A DNA stretch of 38,801 nt from Chromera velia (taxonomy: Eukaryota; Sar; Chromeraceae). A program made the translations under genes and the position numbers. Positions 13,701 through 23,473 of the stretch are shown one piece after another. The notes under the pieces were generated by a model that made no database searches, was not told the DNA's origin, and saw only the letters and a program-made list of their open reading frames with translations. Positions within the stretch are counted from its first letter, which is position 1. Every line of letters begins with the position of its first letter. The DNA lies in the NCBI GenBank assembly GCA_018398765.1, contig JAHBMJ010000915.1, positions 1 through 38,801 on the forward strand, read 5' to 3'.

Positions 13701-13990
13701 AGAGAGAGGCGAAGAGCCCCCAAACAAACGTCGGTGGGGACGGACGAAGAACGACAGACCGTTGCAAGACCGATGAATGCAGAGAGACACGCAACCACGC
13801 AGCGAATTGAAACAAAGAGCAGACAGACAAACAGTGAGGGAGGAGCAGATGATCTCTAAGGACATGTTTCGTCTGAATGAAAAGAAACGCGCTCTCCCCA
13901 CATCGAGTGAGAGGAAAGGAATTCCTTCCGAAGACTCAACACACTGCTACACGAGGGAGGAAGGAAAGGAGGACTGGACTGTACCCCCCA
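4751..13990. other. Long gene-poor stretch of cryptically simple GA/CT-rich DNA
   Basis: About 9.2 kb is built of scrambled short motifs: GAAAGAAAG and CTTTCTTT runs, ACTCACTC, TGACTGAC, GCATGC, CCCACCC and short poly-G or poly-C. Open stretches of 60-240 codons exist in many frames on both strands, but all have Lys/Arg/Ser or Leu/Phe/Ser compositions dictated by the simple sequence. None shows a domain, a conserved-looking motif or a consistent exon chain. I recognise no RNA gene. It could be intergenic DNA, an unrecognised noncoding transcript, or 3'-flanking sequence of the phosphatase gene at 14052-16433. A small or fast-evolving exon could be hidden here. Confidence 0.55.
11687..11698 (+). 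repeat. Poly-G run of 12
   Basis: Twelve consecutive G bases, followed by a second run of six G a few bases later. It is a homopolymer in low-complexity surroundings and is prone to length error in sequencing. Confidence 0.9.
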
Positions 13991-13991
13991 A

Positions 13992-14013
13992 CCCCCCCCC
14001 CCCCNCCCCCCCC
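13992..14013 (+). repeat. Poly-C run with one undetermined base (N at 14005)
   Basis: About 22 C bases are interrupted by the only N in the window, so its length and sequence are uncertain in the assembly. It lies about 40 bases past the stop codon of the minus-strand phosphatase gene. Its transcript would have a long poly-G stretch there. Confidence 0.9.
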
Positions 14014-14051
14014 ATGGCTGGCTTCTCTGAAGCCTCCCCCTTCTCTCTCAC

Positions 14052-16433
14052 TCACGAGTCCCAGCGGACGCACATGTCGAGAGGGGTTTGCTGAAGAGCC
14101 AGCTGGCGGAAGCATCCAGCGATCAGCTCCTGCTCTTTCCGAAGCTGTCCAAGGTCGGGACGTTCAATGAACTTGATTGACTTCGCCACGTGATCGTAAG
14201 TCATCTCCCCGCAGACACGGAGGAGGGCCTCTCTCTCGTGATTCGAGTCGCCCACAGAAATTATGTTGCGTTTCAAAATCTGGGGGGGGGATGGGGATTG
14301 AGGGGGTAAGGGGAAAGGGGTAGTGGGGGTAGACGGGGGGAGGGTTGACGCGGTCTCTGCCTCAGCGGCCTCTTCGGCCACAGTCATTTCCTCAACGGCA
14401 TCGTCGACCTGTGTCTCTGTCTCTGCATCCGTCTGCACGCTCCCAACTCCTCCCTCTACTCGAGAGGAAAGAGAAGAGGAAGCGGAAGGGTCCTCACTGT
14501 CGTCCTCGATAGGGATCTGATCGTCTACCTCCAACTGATCAGTCAAGGTAGACTGCGTGGAGGAAGCGACATCGTTCTCTGTCTCTCCGTCTTCGTCAGC
14601 GTCCCCGATCTCAATATCCGCCTTCTGTCCGCCCTCAACAACGCCAACGCAGTCTGAACATTCCATGAGGGTGTCTTCTGCGTCACCTGACCCAGAGGGC
14701 AGCACTGCAACCTCCCCATCAGCGCAAGTCAGCTGATCGTCTTGCACCTTACCCCAGGGGTGGGCGACGCTGCTGCTGGACTGCTGAGCTTCCTCTCCCC
14801 ACACACCTCCCATCTCTGTGTCTACCATGTTCGACTCCGTGGGAGGAACGACACAGCAGTCAGTGTTGGAGGCTGCGGCAGGGGACTGGGAGGCAGAGGG
14901 ACAGTCGGAGGGGGAGGCAGCAGAAGAAGCTGCGCAGAGACTGTCATACTCTTCCGAGGTCTGGTTAGGGTTTGTGTTGGCGGGAGTGGGGCGGGGAGCG
15001 TCGTCGGTTCCCGAGGGAACGGAGACGGCAGCAAAAGAGTAGGGGTTGGCATAGTACTGAGAGATCTCGTTCTCAAACGCGATCAGCTGCATACAAAAAC
15101 AATCAAAAATACGCACAAGTTGTTGACCGAATGAGTCCAGAATTGATCGACCACACACAGAGACGCGGGAAGGTGGTTCGATACAAAACCGTGACAGGCA
15201 CAGAAAGAAAAATGACGCACGCGAGACCCTTTGGAGGCCGACGGCATGGTGCAGAAGAAAGAAAGGGAGCAAGAAATATCCAAAAGACGAAAAAGAAGCA
15301 GACACAGAACAAAAGGCCAAACAGACAGACAGACCTTCCACTCGAAGGGAGAAGAGATACCCTGGCGCTCGTAAGTCGACCTGGCGGAAACAACCCTGAT
15401 AGGCTCTGCCTGGAGGTACTCCCAGAGCTTGGGCAGATACTTGCGGCAGCTCAGTTCGACCCAGCCCTCGTCTGCAAAGCAGAAGGCCGACGCATCTTTC
15501 TCTCAAGTGAGTGGATCAGCAAATCCTCATGTGAGTGAGCAGACGCTTATCGAAAGGAAAGCAGCACACACAACAAGGTAACCAAGACAAAACTCCGTCC
15601 CTTGCAGTATTGCAACTTGAAAACCTCCGGTTGGTTTACTTCAATCAAAGACGCAGTCTACAACCTCCTCTAACGCTGACAGAAAGTGCTCTCCTGTACG
15701 CAACAGGAGTGCCCCCTCCTCCCGCTTCTGTGCCGTGCTCTCAGATCTGTCGCCTGTAAGTGCACCAAGGAACATACCATTTTTGTGAGGGGAGACAAGC
15801 TTCTGCTAGCTACTGACCGGCATTGGTGACGAACATGACGTATCCGCTCCTCCTCGCTTCCTTCAGCATCGAGAGGGCTGAATCTGCAAGCTGCGAAAGT
15901 TGGGCCTCGATATCACCAGGGAAGGGCTCAGTGCAGCTCTCGTCAAGCCACGCGTACAGTCCGTTCTCCGACAGCCAAGTGGTGGGCAGGACAGTATCGT
16001 CCCAGTCGAAGATTGCAAGCGTGGCCTCCTTGGAGAAGGGGAACGAGCAAACACCCTCGGCGGCACATTCCGCAGTGCCCTCCTGTGGGCTGCACATAGG
16101 CAGACACACAGACGGATGTGGACAAGCGGCTTACACAAGTGCCAGCAACAAGGTAAGTGATCAAGCACAGACACACAAAACAAACCTTGTGCAAAAGAGT
16201 TGGAGTCTGTTCTTCAGAAAAGAGATGGGGCATTTGACTGCAGCCTGACCTATCGAGACCACCCCCACTAGAATGCAAGACCCCACTCACCGCTGTTCTT
16301 CGTGCCTGGGGGTACCGGGCTCAGTGGCCGAGTCGCTTGCGTGAGTGGAAGGGTGCTCAATTGCCTTCTGCGCAGGCTCACACGGCTGCTGGGTCTGATG
16401 CTGGCCCGTGGCCGACTCGCCAGTGTAGCACAT
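14052..16433 (-). CDS. HAD-superfamily phosphatase-like protein with a long acidic insert (4 exons)
   Basis: The exons read on the minus strand are 16433-16291, 16089-15818, 15471-15335 and 15086-14052. They chain in phase to a 528-residue protein if the ATG at 16433 is the start. HAD motifs appear in order: FDWDDT near residues 75-80 (motif I, nucleophile Asp76 and Asp78), VTNA at 135-138 (motif II Thr), the Lys of PFEWK at 184 (motif III), and SVGDS at 461-465 with a following Glu (motif IV acid). Known HAD enzymes with this layout hydrolyse phosphate esters; the substrate is unknown. Between PFEWK and SVGDS lies an insert of about 250 residues rich in Asp, Glu, Ser, Thr and Pro, which is probably disordered. 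A possible acceptor just upstream of the first exon (minus CACTCACAG at about 16492) means a further 5' exon may exist. No signal peptide is visible. Domain identity is strong; exon 1 and the start are tentative. Confidence 0.82.
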
Positions 16434-17428
16434 CTCCTCACGCTTGCTTGAGAACAGAAGAGCTCCTTGCACTTGCGGAGTGGGGGAACTGCCTGTGAGT
16501 GGAAGCAAACAGCCGTGGTTGGTAGAGAAGAGGTAGCAAGGAAAAGATGAAGAAAGCACAGAAGCTCGAAGGTTTCTTTAGAATCAAGCTCGTTGTCGAT
16601 TGAGAAAGTGAGGAAGTTAAACCTCTTAGGAGTTTGGTAGCTTTTTGGTTTCGAGAGTTCTGGTGATGGTGTACTGAAGATGCAGGCTCCTCTTGTACTT
16701 TCCTTCTTTCAAGAGACTTCTCCGTTCACCAAAAGAAAAAGCTTTGAAAGGCGGGACTGAAAATGCGCACGAGGGTCAGGCGGAAGCCCATGCTGCAGCT
16801 TTGTCTCAGAGGGCAGCTCTTCAAGTGGAACGCCGCGCGCGCCATTCCGAAAAGGCCCCAGTCAAGTTTGTCCACTACTCAAATTATGCATCCAGATTTT
16901 AGGATTATTCCCAGCTGCAGGCATTTTCAAAAAGTTCTGTTTTGAAAAAGTGTCACCGGAAAATACGAAAAAAGTCGGGAAAACTCCAAAAAACTGAAAT
17001 TTATTTTTTATCCGTCTGACATCAACTATTATCTTACAAAAGGGGCCCCAGTCTGGATAGGGTTCCATAACAGGGATTTTGCTAAGCTGGAGCTAGCACA
17101 CCACAAAACGTCACCTACCTTTCAAGTGGCTCCGTGCGAGCTACCCGGAAAGGCGTAAACACATACTTTTGAAGCGAAATGTGCCCCACCAAGTAGTCCT
17201 TTACGGGGCCCTTTTGAACACAAGTAAGCGTCTCCTGCAAGCACAAAAATCGTTCGAGACTGCATGAACAAACTTTCAGTCGTTCAAAGCGGTTTCCTGG
17301 GCACAGAAATTTCCAACAATCGAACTTCCTCTGCCGTAACTTCCAGCTTACACTGCTTCCATATTTGTCACCCTGCACTAGGTTAGTCTTGCAAATTACC
17401 TCCTGACTCTAAACTCTCTCTAGACAAA
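16434..17428. other. Divergent intergenic region between phosphatase and secreted-protein genes
   Basis: The two genes point away from each other across about 1 kb, which must hold both promoters and any 5' UTR exons. It contains a GC-rich patch near 16828-16845 and an A/T-rich stretch at about 16,930-17,040. I cannot identify a TATA box or other core element. A CTCTCTAG just before the plus-strand ATG could be a splice acceptor of a 5' UTR intron. Confidence 0.5.
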
Positions 17429-18434
17429 ATGATGAAGCTCCTCGCCGTCTCCTCTCTCTTCCTGGCTGGTGTCCAGGCGGACTTCCTCGACCGCATGCAG
17501 CAGGCCATGTGCAGAGCCGCACGTGCCGGCAACATGGCCGTCTTGGAGAACACCGTTGGAATCTCCAACCCCATGTCCTACGTGTGTTGTGATATCTGCG
17601 ACTCTCGCGTGTCTGCTTTCGGAAGCAGGGCGGTCGATAAGTGCAAAGAGGACTGTTCCCCCTGCAGTCCTCCTGCTGAGGAATGCCTCCCCGCGTCTTC
17701 CTCCCTTGTGCAGACACAGGGAGTCAACTCAGTCTGTGCCGCAACTCAGATCGCATGCGGAAAGAACGTTGCTCGCCCTTCTGCCGCTCTTGCTCAGGGA
17801 AACAGGTCTGTCGTTCAGGAACTCTGATACATGCGCAAATGCGTTCTTCCCAACAGACCCCGACACTGCGCCTCTCCCCACTTCCCCTTCCTCTCGAAAA
17901 GCTGACAATGTCTGCACTTGACTCTTTCTTGGTTTCGCTACCTTCTCTTCGATCGTGTATGTCCTCTACGGTTCTCTCTCTGCCCCCCACTGCGTGTCCC
18001 AGATCCTAGACGGTGTGTACCTGCTCTGGGTGGTTGGCTGTGGCCCCTCTTTCGTTTTGTCCCTGAGCTGCTGTTTGGACACTGTTTCTTTTTTCAGTTT
18101 TTAGACTGTCTGCACCCGTCTCTCGATACAGCGCCTCGAACATACCTGTTGTCGCCTACCTGCGACTTGTATGGTGGTGTGACTCTGATCTGATCAGTCT
18201 CTCCCTGTGATTCCTTCCTGCAGATGCGTGAACATCTCTCAGCAGCAGTGCCTGTCTGAGTTCAGAGCACGTGTCGACGAGTGCGTCACCACTGCCGGGG
18301 GCCAAAACAACGACTTCGGCCGCTGCGGCACGGAAGCCCGTTTCAAGGACGCCTACGAGATGGTCATCGCAGTTCCCTGCATGCTTTTTGCGCGTCAGAA
18401 TCCCTCGGCATCTGTTGTCTCCAACCCCTGCTAA
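17429..18434 (+). CDS. Secreted cysteine-rich protein, unrecognised family (2 exons)
   Basis: Exon 17429-17805 joins exon 18224-18434 across a 418-bp intron (GTCTGT...CTGCAG). Phase fits, with an Arg codon split AG|A, and gives 195 residues. The protein opens with MMKLLAVSSLFLAGVQA, a typical signal peptide probably cut after Ala17. The mature chain has 16 cysteines, an even number that suits disulfide bonding. They include a CC-x2-C cluster near residues 52-56 and C-x3-C-x2-C further on. There are no transmembrane segments and no GPI-like tail. I do not recognise the family and infer only that the protein enters the secretory pathway. The start is supported by tandem ATGs directly before the signal peptide. 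Its neighbour on the left is the divergent phosphatase gene. Confidence 0.78.
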
Positions 18435-19850
18435 ACGAAGCAGGCAGCACTAGGAGACTCTAGAGAGAAGGGGCTGTGGACATTTGGAGACCGGAAAAGG
18501 GGCAGATGGGTTGAGTGAAGGGGGGAGAGATCCCTTGATCTGGAACCCCGCTTCTCTTTTCGCATCTGCTGCCTGTGTTTTGATGTCCATTTGTTCTTTG
18601 TCTTTTTTGGTGAATGGAGGAGGAGGATTTGTGAACGCGACTTGTCGCGAAGAGAAAAACGGGAGAGAGGATTGACATGGAGAAGCGAGGAGTTCGAACG
18701 GGAAAGGGGGAGGAATTGTCTTGACAGGAAGAAATCTCCCCCCATGGAAGCAAAGAAAAGGAAAGGAGAGGAAAACCGACTGGAAAGACAGCCAAAAGAT
18801 CAAAGCACGAGGCAGACATTGAAAAAAGGAAGGAAGGAAAGAAAGCACATGAAGGAGGAAGGAAGGGAGAAGCGAAGGTCCCATACAGACGTGATTAATC
18901 CAATGAAATGGTGAACCTTCTGTCTCTTTCCTTTCCTTCTGTCTTCCTGGATAGCTGCTGAGTAGCAGAAGATCACTGAGTTAAGCACGTGCCGCACCGA
19001 GAGGGGGAAAGCTTTCGTGGCATCTTTGCTCGCATGCAAGGTGACGCGCAGGTCCACGGACCCTTCGGTTCTCTCTGTGGTGTCTGTCTGTTTGTTTGTG
19101 GATGACCTAAGCAGCAAAACGTGTCAATGCTTTCCGCTGTCAACATGAACGGTGGAATGAAAAAGAAGACAGAGAGTGGGCCGGCCGCCTTCGTCTCCTT
19201 TGCTTTGAAACAGTTGAGATGTGGTTTGAAGGACTGGTGGGTGGATGGATGTCCTGCTGGAGTTTTTTCTAAGTTGAGAGTTCCCCCCTCTATTTGTGCC
19301 AAGATTGCGCTCACTGCAGTGAGTTGTTTGTCCCTAGTACCTAGTGCAGACGTAAAAGAAAGAAGTGTGCGTTGAATCTGTCTGGTCAAAGTGAACGTGC
19401 GAAGAGAAGACAATTGATGCCCCTGCAAGTCGTCCGTTCTTGACTGGTTGAGTCTGCATATGGTGGTTTTTGGCAACAACTTAGTAGAATTAGGAAGTAC
19501 ACGCATGCGATGGTGTGATTGCGCTGGTATGCAAGAAGGTCCCTTTTGGTACACGAGCCTTGCTACATTTGAATCTAGATTTGAATCCTGATCACTGCAT
19601 GCAAATCCCTGACTCGCACACTGGTTCTCTCACTCATGCCTCAGACGCGTTTTGATCCATGCTATAGCATCTATCCAGGCCCTCATGCAGCCGCACCGAT
19701 CAATTCCTGGATCAGTGCGATGCGAAGTGCTCGACGAAGTGAATGACAGTCTAGATGACAGTGGTTCGGAACCATGAAAACGTGCCCTCATCTCTCGTAG
19801 TTTCTCGCGAGCCTATATAGCTCTATGAAGCTAGTATGAGCTGAATCGGA
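18435..19850. other. Intergenic, purine-rich then mixed sequence; no supported gene
   Basis: Just downstream of the cysteine-rich gene the plus strand is GA-rich (about 18460-18900), then mixed. A minus-strand frame is open for 193 codons at 18973-19554, but its composition is unremarkable, it contains no motif I know, and it lacks exon-like company. I leave it unannotated. Part of the left side is presumably the 3' UTR of the secreted-protein gene. Confidence 0.5.
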
Positions 19851-20239
19851 AAATAGTTCTCACTTCTAAAGGCCTTTAGAGTAAAGAAATAGTATGTAGC
19901 ATTGAAAATGTTAAGATTAATGTTAAAGTATACCACGATAAAATATGTCGTTTTTAATTGTTTTTATTTTTGTGCATGTGTATCTTTGATCTACATTTCT
20001 CGATCTTTATATACTAAAACTCTATATTCCTTCCTAGATTCCTTTACAACCATCTGAGCTCATCTCTTTAAATTCTTTTATATCTGTCTTCTTTTTCACT
20101 ACCAACTACTACGAACAGCTTTTTTGCTCTGGGAATCTAATCTCTCACTACTTCTCGATCTACTGACAATTTGAAGTATGCATGATCGAGAAGAAGATTT
20201 TTGTTTTTATATTCTGTGCTAGATTCTGTGATCTCATTC

Positions 20240-20455
20240 TAGGCTGCGCACTACATAAAAAAAAAAAAAAGAAAAGATCGGAAAAACTTTTTTTTTAATT
20301 GATTTTTTTTTTATTTATCATGGTAGTCAATAGGCAAACAACTGTTGTCTAGACTGTTGTTCAAGTGTTGCAAGACTGTTGCATTGGATGTTATATGAAA
20401 ACTATATGTGTTTTGGTTCATAAATAAAAAAAGAAAAAAAAGATCATTTTTTTAA
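20240..20455 (+). repeat. Dispersed AT-rich repeat, copy 1
   Basis: This stretch has poly-A, AAAACTTTTTTTT, CATGGTAG, AAACAACTGTTGT, TTCAAGTGTTG and ACTGTTGCAT in order. The reverse complement of about 34,140-34,400 has the same series in the same order (for example CATGTTAG, AAACAACTGTTGT, TTCAAGTGTTG, AACTGTTGC) and a shared CTAGGCT flank. The two are diverged copies of one dispersed element in opposite orientation. There is no coding capacity. The class is unknown, possibly a MITE. Confidence 0.65.
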
Positions 20456-20509
20456 ATGAAGTGCAGAGCCTATAGATCTCATTAATTTCAATATATTCTT
20501 TCTAGTATT

Positions 20510-20532
20510 TACACTGTGCTGTTAGGAGTAAC
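20510..20532 (+). repeat. Left terminal inverted repeat
   Basis: A 23-bp end sequence that matches the right end at 21 of 23 positions in inverted orientation. The mismatches are G/A at positions 9 and 16. Confidence 0.75.
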
Positions 20533-21058
20533 TTCCAGCCCTTCTCAGAAAGCTTTTGGTTACCATCAAATTGGTAACATAAACTTGGTAACTAGGGGGG
20601 TTTGAAGGGATTACCACTACTCAGTGTTACTGACTACTGTGGTAATCTAGATGTATCTACCCACAAATGTGTTACATCTGAGTTGAGATTTAATATCATA
20701 GGAGAAACGCATCTTTAAAAACTGGGTACGAGTACAGTACGACATAAAAAAGATCATTTTTAAACTTTTTTTGTCTAAGTTGTTTCTATATATATAATAT
20801 CAAGAACTTAACTTTAACTTACATGTACTTACATATATTTCTAGATATATAAGAGAAGTTTACTTAGAAAACTTTAGTTACTTTACAATAAATCTATCTT
20901 TACGATTCTTTGGTACTCGATTTACCCACTAATTTGTTTTGCTTAAAAGAATGATTACCACTGTTTTGGTTACCGAAACAACGGTAATCAGGATTACCGT
21001 AACTATGAAAATGGTTACCGAGCGGCCTAACGGCCGCCTTGGTAACCAAACTAAGTTG

Positions 21059-21081
21059 GTTACTCTTAACAGTACAGTGTA
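21059..21081 (-). repeat. Right terminal inverted repeat
   Basis: A 23-bp end sequence, inverted relative to 20510-20532, followed directly by the second CTAGTATT. Confidence 0.75.
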
Positions 21082-21089
21082 CTAGTATT

Positions 21090-22028
21090 CTTTGTAACTA
21101 TTTATCAAATTATCATTTATGACACAATGCTAATATGTTTCTTGCATCATATTCTATGATCGATATTAGATATTCTGTATCTTCGAAAGCTAGCTAGAAA
21201 GATACCTAGAGAGATTTCACTGTTCAATCCAGGAATTATAGAAGAGGCTATAAACAATTGGGGCCCATCGATCACCAATGATTCACCATGCAGGCGATCC
21301 GACAGGCATTCGAGTTCATCGTTGGGGGCAGCATTGGGGGAGTGGAGGGAGAGGCGCTGTAGGGCTGAGCAGTCGATCGTTCGCTTCGCTTTTGCAAGCA
21401 AACCATGCACGTACATGGAGGAGACGGTTTTCGAAATTTTCTACAGCTCGATCGGAAGTCTACCTTTCCAAAAGAAGAAGCATCTTCGCTCAGCTCTGTG
21501 GAGGTGGACGGACAGGGAAGAGAGGAAATGAATGAAAATTTATCCCAAAAAAGAGAGGAAGAGCCCCCTCTTTCCCTTCCCATTCCCCTTCTCCATCCCC
21601 ACCTGACAGTCTCGGTCCCATGTCTGCCGCCCTGTGTGTTTGGAAGGATCGAAGCAAAGTCACAGAGAAACAGAGAGGGGAGGGAAGAAAAGGAGCGGAG
21701 ACGCAGGTTCAAATCCCAACCCCAACCAGGAGGGAGGGTGATGAACGGATAGACTGACTGCCAGGCAACAGGCAGGCACACAAACGTAAGGGGAAGTGAA
21801 TGCCCAGAAGGAACCAAAGAAAGGGTCTTTCTTTCAACAAAAAGTGGAAGCAAGGAAGGAGTCCGGCCGGCAAGGGAGAGAGAAATAGAAAGCGAGGAAG
21901 AAGAAAAGAGTCCGAGGCAACTCGGAAAATGTATCTCCCTCCCCTCCCTCATACCACCACCTTCCTTCTCATCTCTCCATCCCCTCTTTTCATTCTCTCT
22001 CTTTCAAACTCCCGAAACGTTTGTGGTC
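21090..22028. other. Intergenic and probable 3' flank of the OSCP gene
   Basis: AT-rich to about 21,200, then GA/CT-rich low-complexity sequence up to the OSCP stop codon. Open frames here on both strands follow the simple composition and show no domain. I see no RNA gene. A GGTTCAAATCCC at about 21,706 resembles a tRNA B box, but no A box or cloverleaf accompanies it. Confidence 0.5.
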
Positions 22029-22724
22029 TCAAGAAGCCAGAGGAGCTGCGAGGGACCCTGCTATTCTGTCAAGGCGCGCTGCCACAGAAAAGTCCAAAAT
22101 CGCCTCCCCCATCTTCACCACCAGTCCCCCCATCAGTGCGGGTTTCACCTCATACTCCACACTCACTGTCTTCCCCGCCCCTGCACGTGCCTGCAGAGCC
22201 TTCAAGACCCTTCCTGCATCTCCAGAACTCAGAGGCTCAGCAGACGTGACCTTGCACGCAATTTCCCCCTTCTCCAACCTATACATGGCCTCAAAGGCTG
22301 CTGCTATCTTCTGGAACTCGCTGAGTCTCCTATTCTCGAGGAGCACCTTGAGAAAATTGTGGGTGATCGTATCAAGACTGTACTGCTTGGCCATATCAGC
22401 AATGACCTGTCCCTTGATGTCTCCAGAAATCCCTGGAGTCTCTATGAACAGTTTGAACTCCTTGGATTGATTCACCCCCTCTTTGAGTGCCTCGATGTTG
22501 GCCCAGACCTTATCGAGGCTCTTGGCCTCTTTGGCGGCTTCGAGAAGAGCCTCCGCATAACGTGAATGAAGGGACCCGTCCCCTGCGGCAAAAGAACGAC
22601 GGGACTCAAAGCGGTTGGAAGTCACACGTGATACTGCTGCTACCGCAGCGGGATGACTGAGAGCAGAGCGCCCTCCCAGCAGACGGGGGGCTACTGAGGA
22701 GACTGCGCTCGTGCAAGATCTCAT
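22029..22724 (-). CDS. OSCP: Mitochondrial ATP synthase subunit OSCP (delta/O family), 231 residues
   Basis: This is a single-exon gene. OSCP links the peripheral stalk of mitochondrial F1Fo ATP synthase to the top of the F1 head. The first 45 or so residues are rich in Arg, Ser and Ala, without acidic residues until about residue 40, as in a mitochondrial presequence. No ER signal peptide precedes it, which argues against the plastid delta subunit. The family pattern follows: HSRYAEALLEAA near residues 53-64, then a six-helix N domain including KVLLENRRL. The C-terminal signature has the spacing of the ATP synthase delta/OSCP signature: VEYEVKPALMGGLVVKMGE followed by DFSVAARLDRI. Length is usual for the family. 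The ATG at 22724 is the first in the frame and begins the presequence. The gene is divergent from the zinc-repeat gene. Confidence 0.95.
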   Translation of the reverse strand: MRSCTSAVSSVAPRLLGGRSALSHPAAVAAVSRVTSNRFESRRSFAAGDGSLHSRYAEALLEAAKEAKSLDKVWANIEALKEGVNQSKEFKLFIETPGISGDIKGQVIADMAKQYSLDTITHNFLKVLLENRRLSEFQKIAAAFEAMYRLEKGEIACKVTSAEPLSSGDAGRVLKALQARAGAGKTVSVEYEVKPALMGGLVVKMGEAILDFSVAARLDRIAGSLAAPLAS

Positions 22725-23473
22725 GGTTGAAGAGGAGTAACTCCTTACACGAATGAGTTTCCTTTTTCGGCTTTGAGACGCTTCTTCGCCTCAGCGACTC
22801 AAGAGTCAAGAGACAAGAAGAGAGAAGGCGCGACTTTTCTTCACTCACTTGTTTGAACTCTCCTGCGACTTTTGGACTCTCCTGATGACGGCACAAGTCG
22901 GAGAGACGACGAAAAAAATATTGCTGGGAAATTCTTCGGCAGCACAATAGGAGAAAAGGGGTTCCCTCTCAACCGTATGCACAAATCTCCTTCATTCGCT
23001 GACACAGATGCCTGTCCAGGGTCTGTACTGCAGATACTCTGCGCACAATTTAAGGGTGTAGAGGGAGACTGCCAAGTTAAAAACGTACTGTATCTGAATT
23101 CAATTAATGCCCAAAACTTTCCTAGCTGCGGCGCGCGGCGGTGCGCGGAACGTCGCGATCGATCGATCCCGGCCGGCGCCGGCCATGCAGAGTGTGTGGT
23201 GGCGCGCCGCTGATCTGCCCGTGCGCCATCCTGCGCCGCACTGTGCCGCTCTGCGTCACTCAGAACTGAGTCGCTGCTCTCCCCTCCTTGTGTCCAACAG
23301 TTTCAATGCCCACAATTACGGTGGATTTACAGTGATTGAGTGTTGTTGTTCGTGTTTTTTTGCAATTGCAACAAGCGAAGGTTGAACTCTGTGACTCGTC
23401 TTTCTCCGTGTCCGTCTCTGTCCGTCTCTACTGTGCTTGTCTCTCTCTCTGTTTGATTGACTGTGGGGAAAGA
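22725..23473. promoter_or_regulatory. Divergent promoter region between OSCP and zinc-repeat genes, with GC-rich palindromes
   Basis: The two start codons are 749 bp apart and face away from each other, so both promoters should lie here. The middle (about 23,120-23,240) is the most CG-rich patch in the window and holds CGATCGATCGATC followed by the perfect palindrome GGCCGGCGCCGGCC at 23171-23184. No TATA box can be assigned. Regulatory function is inference from position. Confidence 0.45.

Larger units (their letters stand above)
20502..21089. mobile_element. Non-autonomous DNA transposon (MITE-like) with TIRs and 8-bp target duplication
   Basis: The element spans 20510-21081 (572 bp). Its left end begins TACACTGTGCTGTTAGGAGT and its right end, read on the minus strand, begins TACACTGTACTGTTAAGAGT. 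The terminal inverted repeats match at 21 of 23 positions. It is flanked on both sides by the direct repeat CTAGTATT (20502-20509 and 21082-21089), an 8-bp target-site duplication. Inside, eleven GGTAA/TTACC motifs in both orientations cluster near the two ends (about 20,558-20,645 and 20,951-21,053), as subterminal transposase-binding motifs do. There is no transposase gene. An 8-bp duplication fits hAT-like elements, and also some MULE or P elements. A 568-bp element flanked by TA is an alternative reading of the ends. Confidence 0.75.

Noticed and set aside
18973-19554. Minus-strand open frame of 193 codons
   Set aside because: It has no ATG-supported start with motif content, no recognised domain and no companion exons. 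It is compatible with chance in this sequence.
21288-21362. Short plus-strand frame starting ATGCAGGCGATCCGACAG (24 codons)
   Set aside because: The composition looks protein-like, but it ends after 24 codons, has no convincing donor or partner exon, and matches nothing I recognise.
21690-21735. tRNA-like B box GGTTCAAATCCC
   Set aside because: No A box, acceptor stem or anticodon arm can be folded around it.
21272-21952. Minus-strand open frame of 226 codons downstream of OSCP
   Set aside because: It is Ser/Leu/Pro-rich in low-complexity GA/CT sequence, shows no domain, and lies where the OSCP 3' flank is expected.
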